Part shown: positions 55,154 through 63,777 of the stretch, one piece after another
Position numbering within the stretch: position 1 is the first letter of the stretch
Layout: every line of letters starts with the position of its first letter
Origin: Pedobacter caeni
GTDB lineage: Bacteria > Bacteroidota > Bacteroidia > Sphingobacteriales > Sphingobacteriaceae
Assembly (NCBI RefSeq): GCF_900129215.1
Contig: NZ_FQUQ01000004.1
Location: 434,001 to 498,000 of the forward strand
Length of the DNA stretch: 64,000 nucleotides
Direction: 5' to 3'
Notes under the pieces: generated by a model
Seen by the model: the letters and a program-made list of their open reading frames with translations, nothing else
What the model was told of the DNA's origin: nothing
Databases searched by the model: none
Made by a program: the position numbers and the translations under genes

Positions 55154-55984
55154 ATGAGCCATAAAAACAGCATATTATTAGTTGATCCGGAGTTCGATCC
55201 TAGTACTGCGCCAGACTGCAATTTATTGTTAAAGATTACAGCAGATAGCTTTTCCTATGCAATTATAGACAAAACAAGTAATCAGTTAAAAGCAGTATAT
55301 GACCAGCAGGAATGCCGCGATATTGCCCGCGACGTTTCCACAAAATTAAAAAACGACAGCTATTTAAACCTTCCTTTCAAAGACATTAAGGTGGCTGTTT
55401 ATACTGAAAATTCGATTTCTGTTCCGAATGCTTTGTTTGATGCCCAAAACCTGGATCAATATGCAAAGTTTTTCACCGAGGAACAGTCAGACAACTTATA
55501 CATCAGACCTTTTAGCAGTTATGGTTTCACTTCGATCTTTACCTTACACCGCTTTATAGACGAGGCGCTGGCCGATTCGTTACTGAGCTGTAAGCTGTTT
55601 GACCAGCTGGCTCCGGTACTGGCTATGGCCAAAGACCAGTCACAAAAATCTTTGATTCTTGATTTCACTGCCGTTTCATTTAATGCTGTGGTGACCGATG
55701 AGGAGAAAATGATCTTCCGTAATTATTACGAAGTAGAAAATACAGAAGAATTCAATTATTATCTTTTGTTCATCATCAATCAGCTGGAACTGAACACCAA
55801 AGAATGTCATGTTCAGTTGAGTGGTATTGTTCATGAAAATGACCATTACTACCAATGTATAGCAAAGTATTTCAAAAATATCAGCTTCAATACCCCCTTA
55901 AGTGATCAGGTAGATCACAAAATTTTAGACGACATGCCTGCTCATTATTACAGCAGCCTGCTAGCCCTTGATATATGCGAATAA
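55154..55984 (+). CDS. DUF3822-family protein
   Basis: The start is set at ATG 55154 (MSHKNSILLVDPEFDPST), not at a TTG 24 bp upstream, because the TTG lies inside a TAATTTTG box (55125-55132) that looks like a -7 promoter element. The 276-residue protein has an ASKHA-like layout with LILDFTAVSFNAVVTDEEKM in the middle, as in the DUF3822 family of Bacteroidota. Its function is not established. It overlaps rsmD by 10 bp and appears to be co-transcribed with rsmD and coaD, a conserved grouping in this phylum. Confidence 0.85.
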   Translation: MSHKNSILLVDPEFDPSTAPDCNLLLKITADSFSYAIIDKTSNQLKAVYDQQECRDIARDVSTKLKNDSYLNLPFKDIKVAVYTENSISVPNALFDAQNLDQYAKFFTEEQSDNLYIRPFSSYGFTSIFTLHRFIDEALADSLLSCKLFDQLAPVLAMAKDQSQKSLILDFTAVSFNAVVTDEEKMIFRNYYEVENTEEFNYYLLFIINQLELNTKECHVQLSGIVHENDHYYQCIAKYFKNISFNTPLSDQVDHKILDDMPAHYYSSLLALDICE

Positions 55985-56514
55985 TTGGTGGTACATTGAA
56001 AGGTATCCGTTTCAATGCCCCGGAAAGCTTACCGGTAAGGCCCACAACAGATATGGCCAAAGAAGCTCTTTTTAATATCCTCTACAATACTTACGATTTT
56101 GACAGCTGCGATGTGCTTGATCTTTTTTGCGGAACAGGGAACATCAGCTTTGAATTCGCCTCCAGGGGAATCAGAAAAGTAACTGCCGTAGACAAGCATT
56201 CGGGTTGTATTTACTGGGTAAAATCCGTGATTGCCAAGCATGGACTTGAAGCCATCGATGTACAGAAAGCAGATGTATTTAAATTTCTGGAAACACATAA
56301 CAAAGCTTACCAGATCATCTTTGCTGATCCACCTTACGACCTGCCTACCATTCCATTGATTCCACAACTGGTGATGAAAAACAACCTGTTAACGGATAAT
56401 GGATTATTGATCGTAGAACACCCTTCATTACTAAAACTAAAGGACCAGCCTGGTTTTAAAGAAACCAGAAGGTATGGTAATTCCTCTTTCAGTTTCTTTG
56501 AAAAAACAACATAA
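55975..56514 (+). CDS. rsmD: 16S rRNA (guanine(966)-N(2))-methyltransferase RsmD
   Basis: This 179-residue enzyme starts MRIIGGTLKGIRFNAP, the typical RsmD start. It has the SAM-binding loop LDLFCGTG (48-55) and the N6/N2-type catalytic DPPY at 118-121 (FADPPYD). RsmD methylates G966 of 16S rRNA during 30S assembly. The start overlaps the DUF3822 gene by 10 bp and its stop is 1 bp before the coaD ATG, so the three are one operon. Confidence 0.92.
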   Translation: MRIIGGTLKGIRFNAPESLPVRPTTDMAKEALFNILYNTYDFDSCDVLDLFCGTGNISFEFASRGIRKVTAVDKHSGCIYWVKSVIAKHGLEAIDVQKADVFKFLETHNKAYQIIFADPPYDLPTIPLIPQLVMKNNLLTDNGLLIVEHPSLLKLKDQPGFKETRRYGNSSFSFFEKTT

Positions 56515-56515
56515 T

Positions 56516-56977
56516 ATGAAGATTGCCTTATTTCCGGGATCATTTGACCCCATTACTATTGCTCATGTTGACATCCTGAAACGTTCTTTACCACTTTTTG
56601 ATAAGGTGGTTGTTGGTATCGGATTAAACAGTTCTAAACAGAGTTTTCTTTCCGCCGAAAAACGCGAAGAGATTGTGAAAAAGGTTTTTGTGAATGAGCC
56701 TAAAGTTGAGGTACAACTTTATGAAGGGCTAACAGTTGATTTCTGCAGGAAGATCAACGCGCAATACATGGTTCGGGGCATCCGGTCTGTGGGTGATTTT
56801 GAGTATGAACGTGCCATCGCACAAATCAATCAGACCATGATGCCCGAAATGGAAACCATTTTTATCTTAAGTAAGCCGGAGTATTCTGCGATCAGCTCTA
56901 CTATTGTAAGAGATATCCTGCGAAACAACGGGGATGTAAGTCAGTTTTTACCCAAGGATGCTATCGCTTTCCTGTAG
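56516..56977 (+). CDS. coaD: Phosphopantetheine adenylyltransferase
   Basis: The ATG at 56516 gives the classic start MKIALFPGSFDPITIAHVDI with the nucleotidyltransferase (T/HxGH-like) motif, here TIAH rather than the usual TNGH. RGIRSVGDFEYE and SAISSTIVRDIL are the other conserved motifs. The 153-residue enzyme adenylates 4'-phosphopantetheine in coenzyme A synthesis. A longer frame from 56474 overlaps rsmD and is rejected. The last 30 bp overlap the convergent NUDIX gene. Confidence 0.93.
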   Translation: MKIALFPGSFDPITIAHVDILKRSLPLFDKVVVGIGLNSSKQSFLSAEKREEIVKKVFVNEPKVEVQLYEGLTVDFCRKINAQYMVRGIRSVGDFEYERAIAQINQTMMPEMETIFILSKPEYSAISSTIVRDILRNNGDVSQFLPKDAIAFL

Positions 56978-57580
56978 TAAAGCACCTACTTCCAATACCT
57001 GAATAATAGAAGGATAAGTATTACTCAATACCGGAGCAAGCTCAGATTTGTTTAACCAGCTTGCTTTGGTAATGCCTTCTTCCTTTTGAGGGATGAGTTT
57101 AGGTTCACCTTTTACGGTCATGCTGTACCAGTTGGTTTTCTTGAGGACGATCTTGCTGCCTATGGTATATACATGGTAGGTTTTACAAAGCTTTTCATCA
57201 TTGGTCAGGATTTTTACCCCACATTCTTCTTCCACTTCCCTCAATGCCGCTTCCTTCATCTTTTCGTCTTTCTCGACCTTTCCTTTTGGCAGGTCCCATT
57301 TTTTGTTCCTGAAGATGAACAGGTAATTTCCTTTGGCACTTTTTACCAGGCCACCCGCAGCTTTAATCAGGGTAAGGCTGTTTTTAATCTTTTTGAACAT
57401 CGCCTGAGGATCCGTATCCAGGAGCAGATAGTCTTTATCTGTATCAGCGGTAATGCCTTTATAAAACTTTCTGAAATCAAAATTCTGAACGTCGATTTGC
57501 TGAATTTCTTTGTCTTGTTTAGGTCTCTCGGCTGCAATAAACAAGGTGCTGTCGTTGATATAAATTCTGTAATTCTTCAT
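56948..57580 (-). CDS. NUDIX hydrolase
   Basis: This 210-residue protein has an N-terminal extension of about 75 residues and a NUDIX domain with the full box from Gly100 (GKVEKDEKMKEAALREVEEE, then CGV). The substrate is a nucleoside diphosphate linked to another group and cannot be named from sequence. The 3' end overlaps coaD by 30 bp in convergent orientation. Confidence 0.9.
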   Translation of the reverse strand: MKNYRIYINDSTLFIAAERPKQDKEIQQIDVQNFDFRKFYKGITADTDKDYLLLDTDPQAMFKKIKNSLTLIKAAGGLVKSAKGNYLFIFRNKKWDLPKGKVEKDEKMKEAALREVEEECGVKILTNDEKLCKTYHVYTIGSKIVLKKTNWYSMTVKGEPKLIPQKEEGITKASWLNKSELAPVLSNTYPSIIQVLEVGALLQESDSILG

Positions 57581-57620
57581 GATAAACGCTCAAAATGGTT
57601 TTAATAACAGGCCTATAAAA

Positions 57621-57678
57621 TTCCCATAGAAACAACAGACCCCTTTGAATAGTATTCTAAAGGGGTTTTCAATGGGAA
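57621..57678. repeat. 58-bp imperfect inverted repeat upstream of pyrE
   Basis: The arms TTCCCAT / ATGGGAA, GAAAC / GTTTTC and CCCCTTT / AAAGGGG nest to form one long hairpin with a 6-nt bulge, in the 351-bp gap between the divergent NUDIX and pyrE genes. The rest of the gap holds no gene; a TAATTTTG box at 57920-57927 lies just before the pyrE start. Confidence 0.6.
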
Positions 57679-57931
57679 AATCTACAAAATCACCTGGATA
57701 TTTGAGTTTTTAAAATTATAAAAATTTATTCAGTTATCTCCATTAACCGCTATTTTAGTTATTATCACCCTGATTCTCAAAGGATGGCAAAAAACTGCTT
57801 TTCTTCACAACAATAAATCGCGACATTTGACGCTAAATAAGAAACAATTAAACGAGGATTTTTATGCCTTGTTCTTCACATTACTGAAAGTAGTGCTAGG
57901 ACAAACGTATGAAATTCTGTAATTTTGGAGC

Positions 57932-58591
57932 ATGTATAATAAAAGTGATATTGAATTAAAGGTAGCTGAATTTTTATTACAAATAAAAGCAATAAAGTTA
58001 CAGCCTAACAATCCATTTACATGGGCTTCGGGTTGGAAATCTCCTATTTATTGCGATAATAGAGTTACCCTTTCCCATCCCTCGGTAAGAACCTATATCA
58101 GACAGAAGCTGACGCAATTGATCCAGGAAGAATTTGGTTCCGTAGATTTAATTGCTGGTGTAGCCACTGCAGGTATCCCTCAGGGAGTTCTTGTTGCTCA
58201 GGAGCTGGGATTGCCATTTGCTTATGTGAGAGCTAAAGCAAAAGAACATGGCACAGGAAGTCTGATTGAAGGAGAAATTGTTGAAGGACAAAGAGTAGTA
58301 GTTGTAGAAGACCTGATCTCTACAGGTAAAAGCAGTTTACAGGCAGTAGAAGCATTGAGAAATGCAGGTCTTTCTGTAGCCGGCTTAGTATCTATCTTCA
58401 CCTATGGTCTTGACCAGGCTGAAGAAAACTTTAAAGCTGCAAAATGTCGTTTCGCCACTTTATCTAATTACAATACATTAATTGAATATGCTGCTGAACA
58501 TAGCTTCATTGCTCAAAACGATGTAGATCTATTGGCCAAATGGCGTAGAAACCCTGCAGATTGGGGAAAAGAATTAGAACAACTAACCTAA
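57932..58591 (+). CDS. pyrE: Orotate phosphoribosyltransferase
   Basis: This 219-residue enzyme shows the PRPP-binding motif VVVVEDLISTGKSS (122-135), the catalytic flexible loop AKAKEHG (101-107) and FTWASGWKSPIYCDNR, which binds orotate. It makes orotidine monophosphate in pyrimidine synthesis. Start MYNKSDIELKVAEFLL is normal for the Bacteroidota family. An SRPBCC gene follows 7 bp later. Confidence 0.95.
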   Translation: MYNKSDIELKVAEFLLQIKAIKLQPNNPFTWASGWKSPIYCDNRVTLSHPSVRTYIRQKLTQLIQEEFGSVDLIAGVATAGIPQGVLVAQELGLPFAYVRAKAKEHGTGSLIEGEIVEGQRVVVVEDLISTGKSSLQAVEALRNAGLSVAGLVSIFTYGLDQAEENFKAAKCRFATLSNYNTLIEYAAEHSFIAQNDVDLLAKWRRNPADWGKELEQLT

Positions 58592-58598
58592 GATCATA

Positions 58599-58997
58599 AT
58601 GACAGTTATCGAAAGTACTACTGATATCAACCAGCCTGTAGAAAAAGTTTATGCATTTTTAGCTGATTTAAACAATCATCAGCAACTGATGCCTGAAAAC
58701 ATCTATAACTGGTCATCCACCAATGATGAAGCGAGCTTTACCATTCAGAACATGGCCAAACTGGCAATTAAAATTTCTAACCGCATAGAGAATCAGGAAT
58801 TAACGGCTATCCCTACAGAGAAAGCTCCTTTTGATCTGGAACTGAAATGGACTGTTGCAGATAATGGCAATGGTGGTACTACCGCAAAACATATCATTTC
58901 TGCAGATCTGAATATGATGATGAAAATGCTGGCTGCAGGTCCGCTGCAGAAACTGGCTACTCATCAGACTGAAAGACTGGCAGAAGTATTAAAGTAA
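58599..58997 (+). CDS. SRPBCC-family protein
   Basis: This 132-residue protein has the START/SRPBCC pattern: TVIESTTDINQPVEKVYAFL at the N-terminus, central strands, and a long C-terminal helix (MMMKMLAAGPLQKLATHQTE). This fold binds a hydrophobic ligand in a cavity; the ligand is unknown. It follows pyrE by 7 bp, a conserved pairing in the phylum, and is followed by a terminator. Confidence 0.85.
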   Translation: MTVIESTTDINQPVEKVYAFLADLNNHQQLMPENIYNWSSTNDEASFTIQNMAKLAIKISNRIENQELTAIPTEKAPFDLELKWTVADNGNGGTTAKHIISADLNMMMKMLAAGPLQKLATHQTERLAEVLK

Positions 58998-59017
58998 ATC
59001 AATTTCTCAAAGTATAT

Positions 59018-59053
59018 AAAAGGGGCTATCTGCAGAAGGTAGTCCCTTTTTTT
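59018..59053. terminator. Bidirectional terminator between SRPBCC and HEAT genes
   Basis: AAAAGGGGCTA and TAGTCCCTTTT pair with one G-T and an 11-nt loop, with A-run before and T7 run after, between convergent genes. Confidence 0.8.
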
Positions 59054-59067
59054 ATGCCTTGGTATAA

Positions 59068-59775
59068 TCAGTAAGATTTAAGGGCTTCAATTGTTTTGTT
59101 TTTGGCAACATCCATGTCCCCTGTTACCTCTCCGTATTTTGATTCTTTCAAACCTAATTTTTTCTTCAGAAGATCCTGAGCGGTGATCACCAGACCTTCA
59201 ATTGCTTCCTGTGCTGATTCTTCTTCTATCGCATCTTTAATAAAGCGGAGGATATCATCTTTGGTTTTTGGATGATTAAACCAGATTTGCCGCATGGCTG
59301 TAGCGGCATAACCTCTCAATTGTGGATCAGGATCGGTTAATAAACGTTCGTTTAAAACCTTCAAGTCAGTTTTACTTCCAACCCAGCCCAAAACAATAAT
59401 GCTGCTATATCGTAAATTCCATTCAAGGCTGACCATATTTTCCAGGGCAATATCCCTGGTATGCTTTCCACGAAGATGCCCGGATAGTTGAATCACATTC
59501 GCCCTTAGCCCGATGTCATCAATGCCATCTTTATACTTTTTGTACAAAAACTCACCGGCGCTTTCCTTATCCCTTCTATCAGAAAAGAAAGCAAATAAAT
59601 CCCGCTGAAGGTATTCATCGTTTTTATCCTTTAATATCTTAAAATGAAATTCAAGTACTTCTTCTTCATCGGATGACAATAATTCATCTTTAAAATCAAA
59701 AATACCGTCATCAGAATCTTCCAGAAGCAGCAATTCTTTATAGTGTTTTTGCAACGATTCGATTTTGGATTTCAT
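59068..59775 (-). CDS. HEAT-repeat protein (copy 1)
   Basis: This 235-residue helical protein has HEAT-like repeats, clearest in YSSIIVLGWVGSKTDLKVLN (about 131-150) and LRGYAATAMRQIWFNHPKTK. The C-terminus LLKKKLGLKESKYGEVTGDM is shared with its paralogue 686 bp away. HEAT scaffolds bind other proteins. It lies in a run of same-strand genes resembling toxin-immunity clusters and could be an immunity protein, but no toxin is present. Alternatives include a general adaptor role. Confidence 0.75.
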   Translation of the reverse strand: MKSKIESLQKHYKELLLLEDSDDGIFDFKDELLSSDEEEVLEFHFKILKDKNDEYLQRDLFAFFSDRRDKESAGEFLYKKYKDGIDDIGLRANVIQLSGHLRGKHTRDIALENMVSLEWNLRYSSIIVLGWVGSKTDLKVLNERLLTDPDPQLRGYAATAMRQIWFNHPKTKDDILRFIKDAIEEESAQEAIEGLVITAQDLLKKKLGLKESKYGEVTGDMDVAKNKTIEALKSY

Positions 59776-59790
59776 TATAGCTGATTTATA

Positions 59791-60432
59791 TTATTTTTTA
59801 TTCCAATCTGGTGTAGGGCAACCATCCGAAAGGCCTGTGGTCGTATCAGAACCTGTATTAGCTGGAAAAATATCTACCGGAAAATCCCTTTCAAGACGAG
59901 CCACACTTTCATAATGTCCAAATTCGGGATAAGGTTCATATAATCCATCTATTACAAAGCTCTTATTGCTTTCATAGTCCTGAATTTTCTTATTCTGCTC
60001 ATCATACTTGCGATAGCTGACATGCCCGCTTTGATCAAACACAAAATGTAAGCGGTAATCTTCATTTTCATTGCTTTCGGCACTAAAATGATAATACCAG
60101 ATCTCTTCCAAAAAGATCTGATCTGCATAAGTTTTAGAGGGGAAAAAGAAATAACTCAGGTAGACCCTCTGAGCTCCATCTATGAAATTAGCCCTGATGT
60201 GTCCGCCCTTTAAAACCAGGTAACAAAAAAGCTGATTTTCTTTAAGTATGCTGAGTTCATAATGCAATCCATTTTTATGATTTATCCTTGCAATGTCCTC
60301 AGCGCTCATCAACCCGGTTTCGTATTTCTTTTTGTATTTCGTCTTATTGGAGAGATCTAATCTCCCGATGAGCTGAACCTCGGTCTGAAGCTTTTTCACT
60401 GATGCCCAATAGTTCTGGTATTTTATTTCCAT
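59791..60432 (-). CDS. Hypothetical protein between the HEAT paralogues
   Basis: This 213-residue protein starts MEIKYQNYWASVKKLQTEVQ and is rich in aromatic residues and strands (for example AQRVYLSYFFFPSKTYADQI, about 87-106; EEIWYYHFSAESNENEDYRL). It has no signal peptide or membrane segment. It lies 15 bp from HEAT copy 1 and 28 bp from HEAT copy 2. It was not recognised; the setting suggests an immunity-type protein. Confidence 0.6.
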   Translation of the reverse strand: MEIKYQNYWASVKKLQTEVQLIGRLDLSNKTKYKKKYETGLMSAEDIARINHKNGLHYELSILKENQLFCYLVLKGGHIRANFIDGAQRVYLSYFFFPSKTYADQIFLEEIWYYHFSAESNENEDYRLHFVFDQSGHVSYRKYDEQNKKIQDYESNKSFVIDGLYEPYPEFGHYESVARLERDFPVDIFPANTGSDTTTGLSDGCPTPDWNKK

Positions 60433-60460
60433 ATGATCTGATAAAAGACTTTCCCCCTGA

Positions 60461-61177
60461 TCAACAAGTTTTAAGTACCGCTATGGTCTTAACCTTTGCT
60501 GCTTCCATATCCCCAGTTATCTCCCCATATTCAGATTCTTTTAAACCCAGTTTCTTTTTCAAAAGATCCTGAACAGTGATGATCATTCCTTCCAATGCTT
60601 TCTCTTCTTTTTCGCCTGGAATTGCTTCCTTTATATGTTTCAGAATGTTTTCTTTACTTTTAGGATGGTTGAACCATATCTGTCGCATAGCGGTAGCCGA
60701 ATACCCTCTTAACTGAGGATCAGGATCATTCAGTAACCGTTCGTTTAAAACTTTCAACTCCGCTGTACTTCCTATCCAGCCCAATACAATAATGCTTCTG
60801 TAACGCAAATCAGCTTTTGGGAGGTTAATATTTTCCAGCGCAACTTCCTTCGCATGCTTACTTTTTAAATTCCCCAAAAGCTGGATAACATCCGCCCTGA
60901 CTGAAATGTCTTCAATTCCATTTGAATATTTTTGATAAAGAAAGTTGGAAACCACTTCTTTATTTCTGTTATTCACTGCTTCAGCAAAGAAAAATGATTT
61001 TATAGTACTCCGCAATTGCGCAGACAAAGCCTTGTCTTGTAAAATCCGATAATGAAAATCCAGAAATTCAGGACTATCCGACGACAACAATTCTTCTTTA
61101 AAATCGAAGATGGTATCATAGGGGTTTTCAGCTATTTTTAGTGCTTCATAAGCAGCGTTAAGGCTTTTTATATCCAT
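60461..61177 (-). CDS. HEAT-repeat protein (copy 2)
   Basis: This 238-residue protein is a close paralogue of the gene at 59068-59775; both share IFDFK(D/E)ELLSSD near the N-terminus, LRYRSIIVLGWIGS-type repeats, GYSATAMRQIWFNHPKSKEN and LLKKKLGLKESEYGEITGDM. The pair probably arose by duplication, with one unrelated gene between them. See copy 1 for possible roles. Confidence 0.75.
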   Translation of the reverse strand: MDIKSLNAAYEALKIAENPYDTIFDFKEELLSSDSPEFLDFHYRILQDKALSAQLRSTIKSFFFAEAVNNRNKEVVSNFLYQKYSNGIEDISVRADVIQLLGNLKSKHAKEVALENINLPKADLRYRSIIVLGWIGSTAELKVLNERLLNDPDPQLRGYSATAMRQIWFNHPKSKENILKHIKEAIPGEKEEKALEGMIITVQDLLKKKLGLKESEYGEITGDMEAAKVKTIAVLKTC

Positions 61178-61207
61178 TTTGCTATTCTACTTTTAATGTG
61201 GGATTGC

Positions 61208-62044
61208 TCAGCAGGCCATCGGTTCATAATTTAAACCTTTGATCTTATTTTGTTCCAACAACCGATATAACTTCTGAGAAATGATGATCGCCCTGACCGT
61301 AAAACCCCCGCCACCAAAATGCTCTTTAGTCATAAAAAAATCAAGATCACCAGGTGCCGACTTAAAGTCAGGATAAAACCCTTCTCCTTTCAGGATGTAT
61401 TTATTGATTCCCCATTGCTCTACTTTTTCTATTTCATTAACATGATGGTTATTGATATCCAGATCAGCATTAGATATACCCTGAGGAAGAATCTGCAGTA
61501 CCTTTTTCAGTTCTCTTTTTGTTTTATACTCCAGTACAGGCATAGATTTTATCCCCAGAGGCTGAAATATGGTTTTATAAATTTCGGGCCTGACAAAGAT
61601 GGAATCCTGTATCCAGAAAGCGGAACCAACTGACGAACTGCCCCAATGAGGCTCCTTTTTCAATTGATAACTCCCGATTTGTTTTCCTTTCAGCAGACCA
61701 AATTCCGGGTCTTTATTTTCAATTTCAAAAACGTCCTTTAAATAAGGATACAGATCAAAAGGAAATTCATATCCCGCCGATTCCGGTTGAGGATAGCCGA
61801 TCAATTTAGCCGGATAAACATGCAGAAATGAAGAATTACGCCTGTCTTCTTCCGAAAATTCAGTTTCCAGGCTGATTGCATGATCCCATTCTTCAGCAAT
61901 GATCTTCTTGACCACACCAAGTCTGGCATGGTCGACATCAAGAAGAAAGGCATCAAAACCGGGCACCACATCTATTCCCAGCGTTCTTAATTTTTCTACT
62001 TCCTCCTGATTGAAATCTTTAAATACCCGATACCTTACTTTCAT
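61208..62044 (-). CDS. Immunity-like protein
   Basis: This 278-residue protein starts MKVRYRVFKDFNQEEVEKLR. The C-terminal part contains FFMTKEHFGGGGFTVRAIII and ends KIKGLNYEPMAC; this pattern of a final helix followed by GLxxEPx resembles Imm11-type (DUF1629-related) immunity proteins of polymorphic toxin systems. There is no signal peptide. It is 30 bp upstream of HEAT copy 2 on the same strand. The match is by general pattern only. Confidence 0.5.
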   Translation of the reverse strand: MKVRYRVFKDFNQEEVEKLRTLGIDVVPGFDAFLLDVDHARLGVVKKIIAEEWDHAISLETEFSEEDRRNSSFLHVYPAKLIGYPQPESAGYEFPFDLYPYLKDVFEIENKDPEFGLLKGKQIGSYQLKKEPHWGSSSVGSAFWIQDSIFVRPEIYKTIFQPLGIKSMPVLEYKTKRELKKVLQILPQGISNADLDINNHHVNEIEKVEQWGINKYILKGEGFYPDFKSAPGDLDFFMTKEHFGGGGFTVRAIIISQKLYRLLEQNKIKGLNYEPMAC

Positions 62045-62147
62045 CAGAAAATGATAAGAACATTAACCACCAACCTGTTTGCTATTCTCCCATACCTATC
62101 ATCCGTTTTCATTCCGGTTGCAGCGCCATAACACATTACCGATTTCA

Positions 62148-62651
62148 TTAACATTTGAGGATAAAACCTAAGCTGCCTTTATAGGTGATATTGTAAAATG
62201 AGGCCGGTAAGACCTGTTTTTTCATATATACCAGGATTTCATCTTCCAGCTTCTTCTTATCGGTTTCGCTCATTCCGGTACAACTGATATTTTCCCCTTC
62301 TTTCAGTGCGCTTTGAATTTTCCCCTGACCATCTACGACAAAAGAAAAACTGAACATGATTTTATCACAGCCGGTACAGTCGGATTTAATCCTTTTCGAA
62401 GCCAGGAAAGGATTCAGGCAATTGGCCATAAAGTCAATATTGATTTCTGTCCAGTTTAAGGTTCTTGTGTCTTCGTTAACAATTACCGATACGCTATCCT
62501 GGATTTTAGGCGGAGTTAAAGTATCCTTTACCGCTGCGGTTTCCGCTATGGTTTTGGCCACAGCATTTGTTTCTTTGGGAGCAGGGCTTTTAGACTGACA
62601 TGCGGCTAAGATACCTAACAGGCTTAGCCAAAAAAAGAGTGATGGTTTCAT
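62148..62651 (-). CDS. Hypothetical lipoprotein (167 aa)
   Basis: The start at 62651 (MKPSLFFWLSLLGILAACQS) gives a lipoprotein signal with lipobox AAC and drops six extra residues. After a Ala/Thr/Pro-rich linker (about 22-55) comes a domain with two close cysteines (KSDCTGCDKIMFSFSFVVDG) and a cysteine at the C-terminus (LGFILKC). The middle resembles periplasmic proteins of the TonB-C type by its FVVDGQGKI segment. Function unknown; it lies between the TssD fragment and the immunity-like genes. Confidence 0.65.
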   Translation of the reverse strand: MKPSLFFWLSLLGILAACQSKSPAPKETNAVAKTIAETAAVKDTLTPPKIQDSVSVIVNEDTRTLNWTEINIDFMANCLNPFLASKRIKSDCTGCDKIMFSFSFVVDGQGKIQSALKEGENISCTGMSETDKKKLEDEILVYMKKQVLPASFYNITYKGSLGFILKC

Positions 62652-62826
62652 CAGCATATATTTTTGCAATGACTATGAAGTGGTCACAACAACTTCATAG
62701 TTTCATCTGAGATTAAACATATTTAATTCTTTGAGTCCCTATGGAAATTCCTCCCAATAGCAGGATCCAACCGACAGTTTCGCAATAATTTTGCGCCATC
62801 GATGTTTGCCTTAAGATTAAAAAAAA

Positions 62827-63000
62827 TTAAGCTTCAGGCCAATCGTTAAAATTCTGATCAGTAGGAAACATGGGCTTTCGGATACAAAACCATAAAGAAA
62901 TGCCAATGTTAAGGGAATGGGCCCCCGAATCCGGGGAATAGGAATCGTAGAGCACCTGGTACTCTTTTCCTGTAAAATTTAATCTCGCTTTGAAAGCCAT
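62827..63000 (-). pseudogene. Truncated type VI secretion tube protein (TssD/Hcp) fragment
   Basis: A 57-residue frame starts MAFKARLNFTGKEYQVLYDS, matching the N-terminus of Bacteroidota TssD (Hcp) proteins, which normally continue for about 130 residues with a conserved SYSL-D-GRPSS segment. The similarity breaks after SYSPDSGA, and the rest (SLWFCIRKPMFPTDQNF) is not TssD-like. A GC hairpin (CCCCG / CGGGG) lies at the break point. It is most simply a decayed or truncated Hcp gene, although a short orphan product could be made. Confidence 0.6.
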
Positions 63001-63095
63001 AGGTTTAAAATTTCAAGGTAAAATGTATAATTATCCTAATATACAAATTATCTCAATACACTGACAAAAAGCAGATTAACAAATCATTGTTTTTT

Positions 63096-63695
63096 TCAAT
63101 AATGATATTCGAAGTCAATCATCGGCAATAAACTACGGGTACTGATATCAGATATTTCATCACTGAGCAGGGGATTGTGCTCATTGCTAAAGAATCCGTT
63201 CGAAAAAGTGACTACATGCTGTTTTAGCGGATATACCGGAGCTCCTTCTTTATTGCTCAGCCAACCAATATAATCGGTCATGTTATGATATGGCCCTCCA
63301 CCGATATAGGTCCTGCTGATATAATAGGTTTGCTCCGGAGAAATTGCCACCGGGTTTTTCAGGGTAAAATACTGAACAGAAGAAGTGTGTTCCGGTTTCA
63401 CCAGGCAAGTACTCAGGGCCTTTGTTCTGCCCACCTGCCATAAAGCAATGCGGTAGGTGATCCCGGGCTTCCATGCCTGATATCCGACTTTAGTAATCAG
63501 AATAGGCTGTTCTGCATTAAACTGGCAGGCATGGGTTTTCAGGTCCATGGCCACAATACTGCGGTAATCTTTGTTCGAGAGGAAGAGCGCAACCCATGTT
63601 CTGAGTGCATAAAAGCACATCGGTGCTTCAGGAAATTGCTGGGCCAGTACAGAAAAAGGAATGCCGGCAAGAGAGGAGATCAACTTTTTCATCAT
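63096..63695 (-). CDS. Secreted protein with possible DUF4082-like domain
   Basis: This 199-residue protein has an N-terminal signal-like segment (MMKKLISSLAGIPFSVLAQQ). The middle reads TKVGYQAWKPGITYRIALWQ and LKNPVAISPEQTYYISRTYI, a pattern like DUF4082 carbohydrate-binding-type domains, where a small beta-sandwich appears with such phrases. The ending is unstructured in appearance. It lies 82 bp from the next gene and is not clearly part of an operon. The domain match is tentative. Confidence 0.6.
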   Translation of the reverse strand: MMKKLISSLAGIPFSVLAQQFPEAPMCFYALRTWVALFLSNKDYRSIVAMDLKTHACQFNAEQPILITKVGYQAWKPGITYRIALWQVGRTKALSTCLVKPEHTSSVQYFTLKNPVAISPEQTYYISRTYIGGGPYHNMTDYIGWLSNKEGAPVYPLKQHVVTFSNGFFSNEHNPLLSDEISDISTRSLLPMIDFEYHY

Positions 63696-63777
63696 TTTCG
63701 TTGTAGGTTTATACGTTCATATCCACCAAAAACAAAAATTGTTACCCTCTGCTTATGATTTTCAGCTCTTCTGCAGA

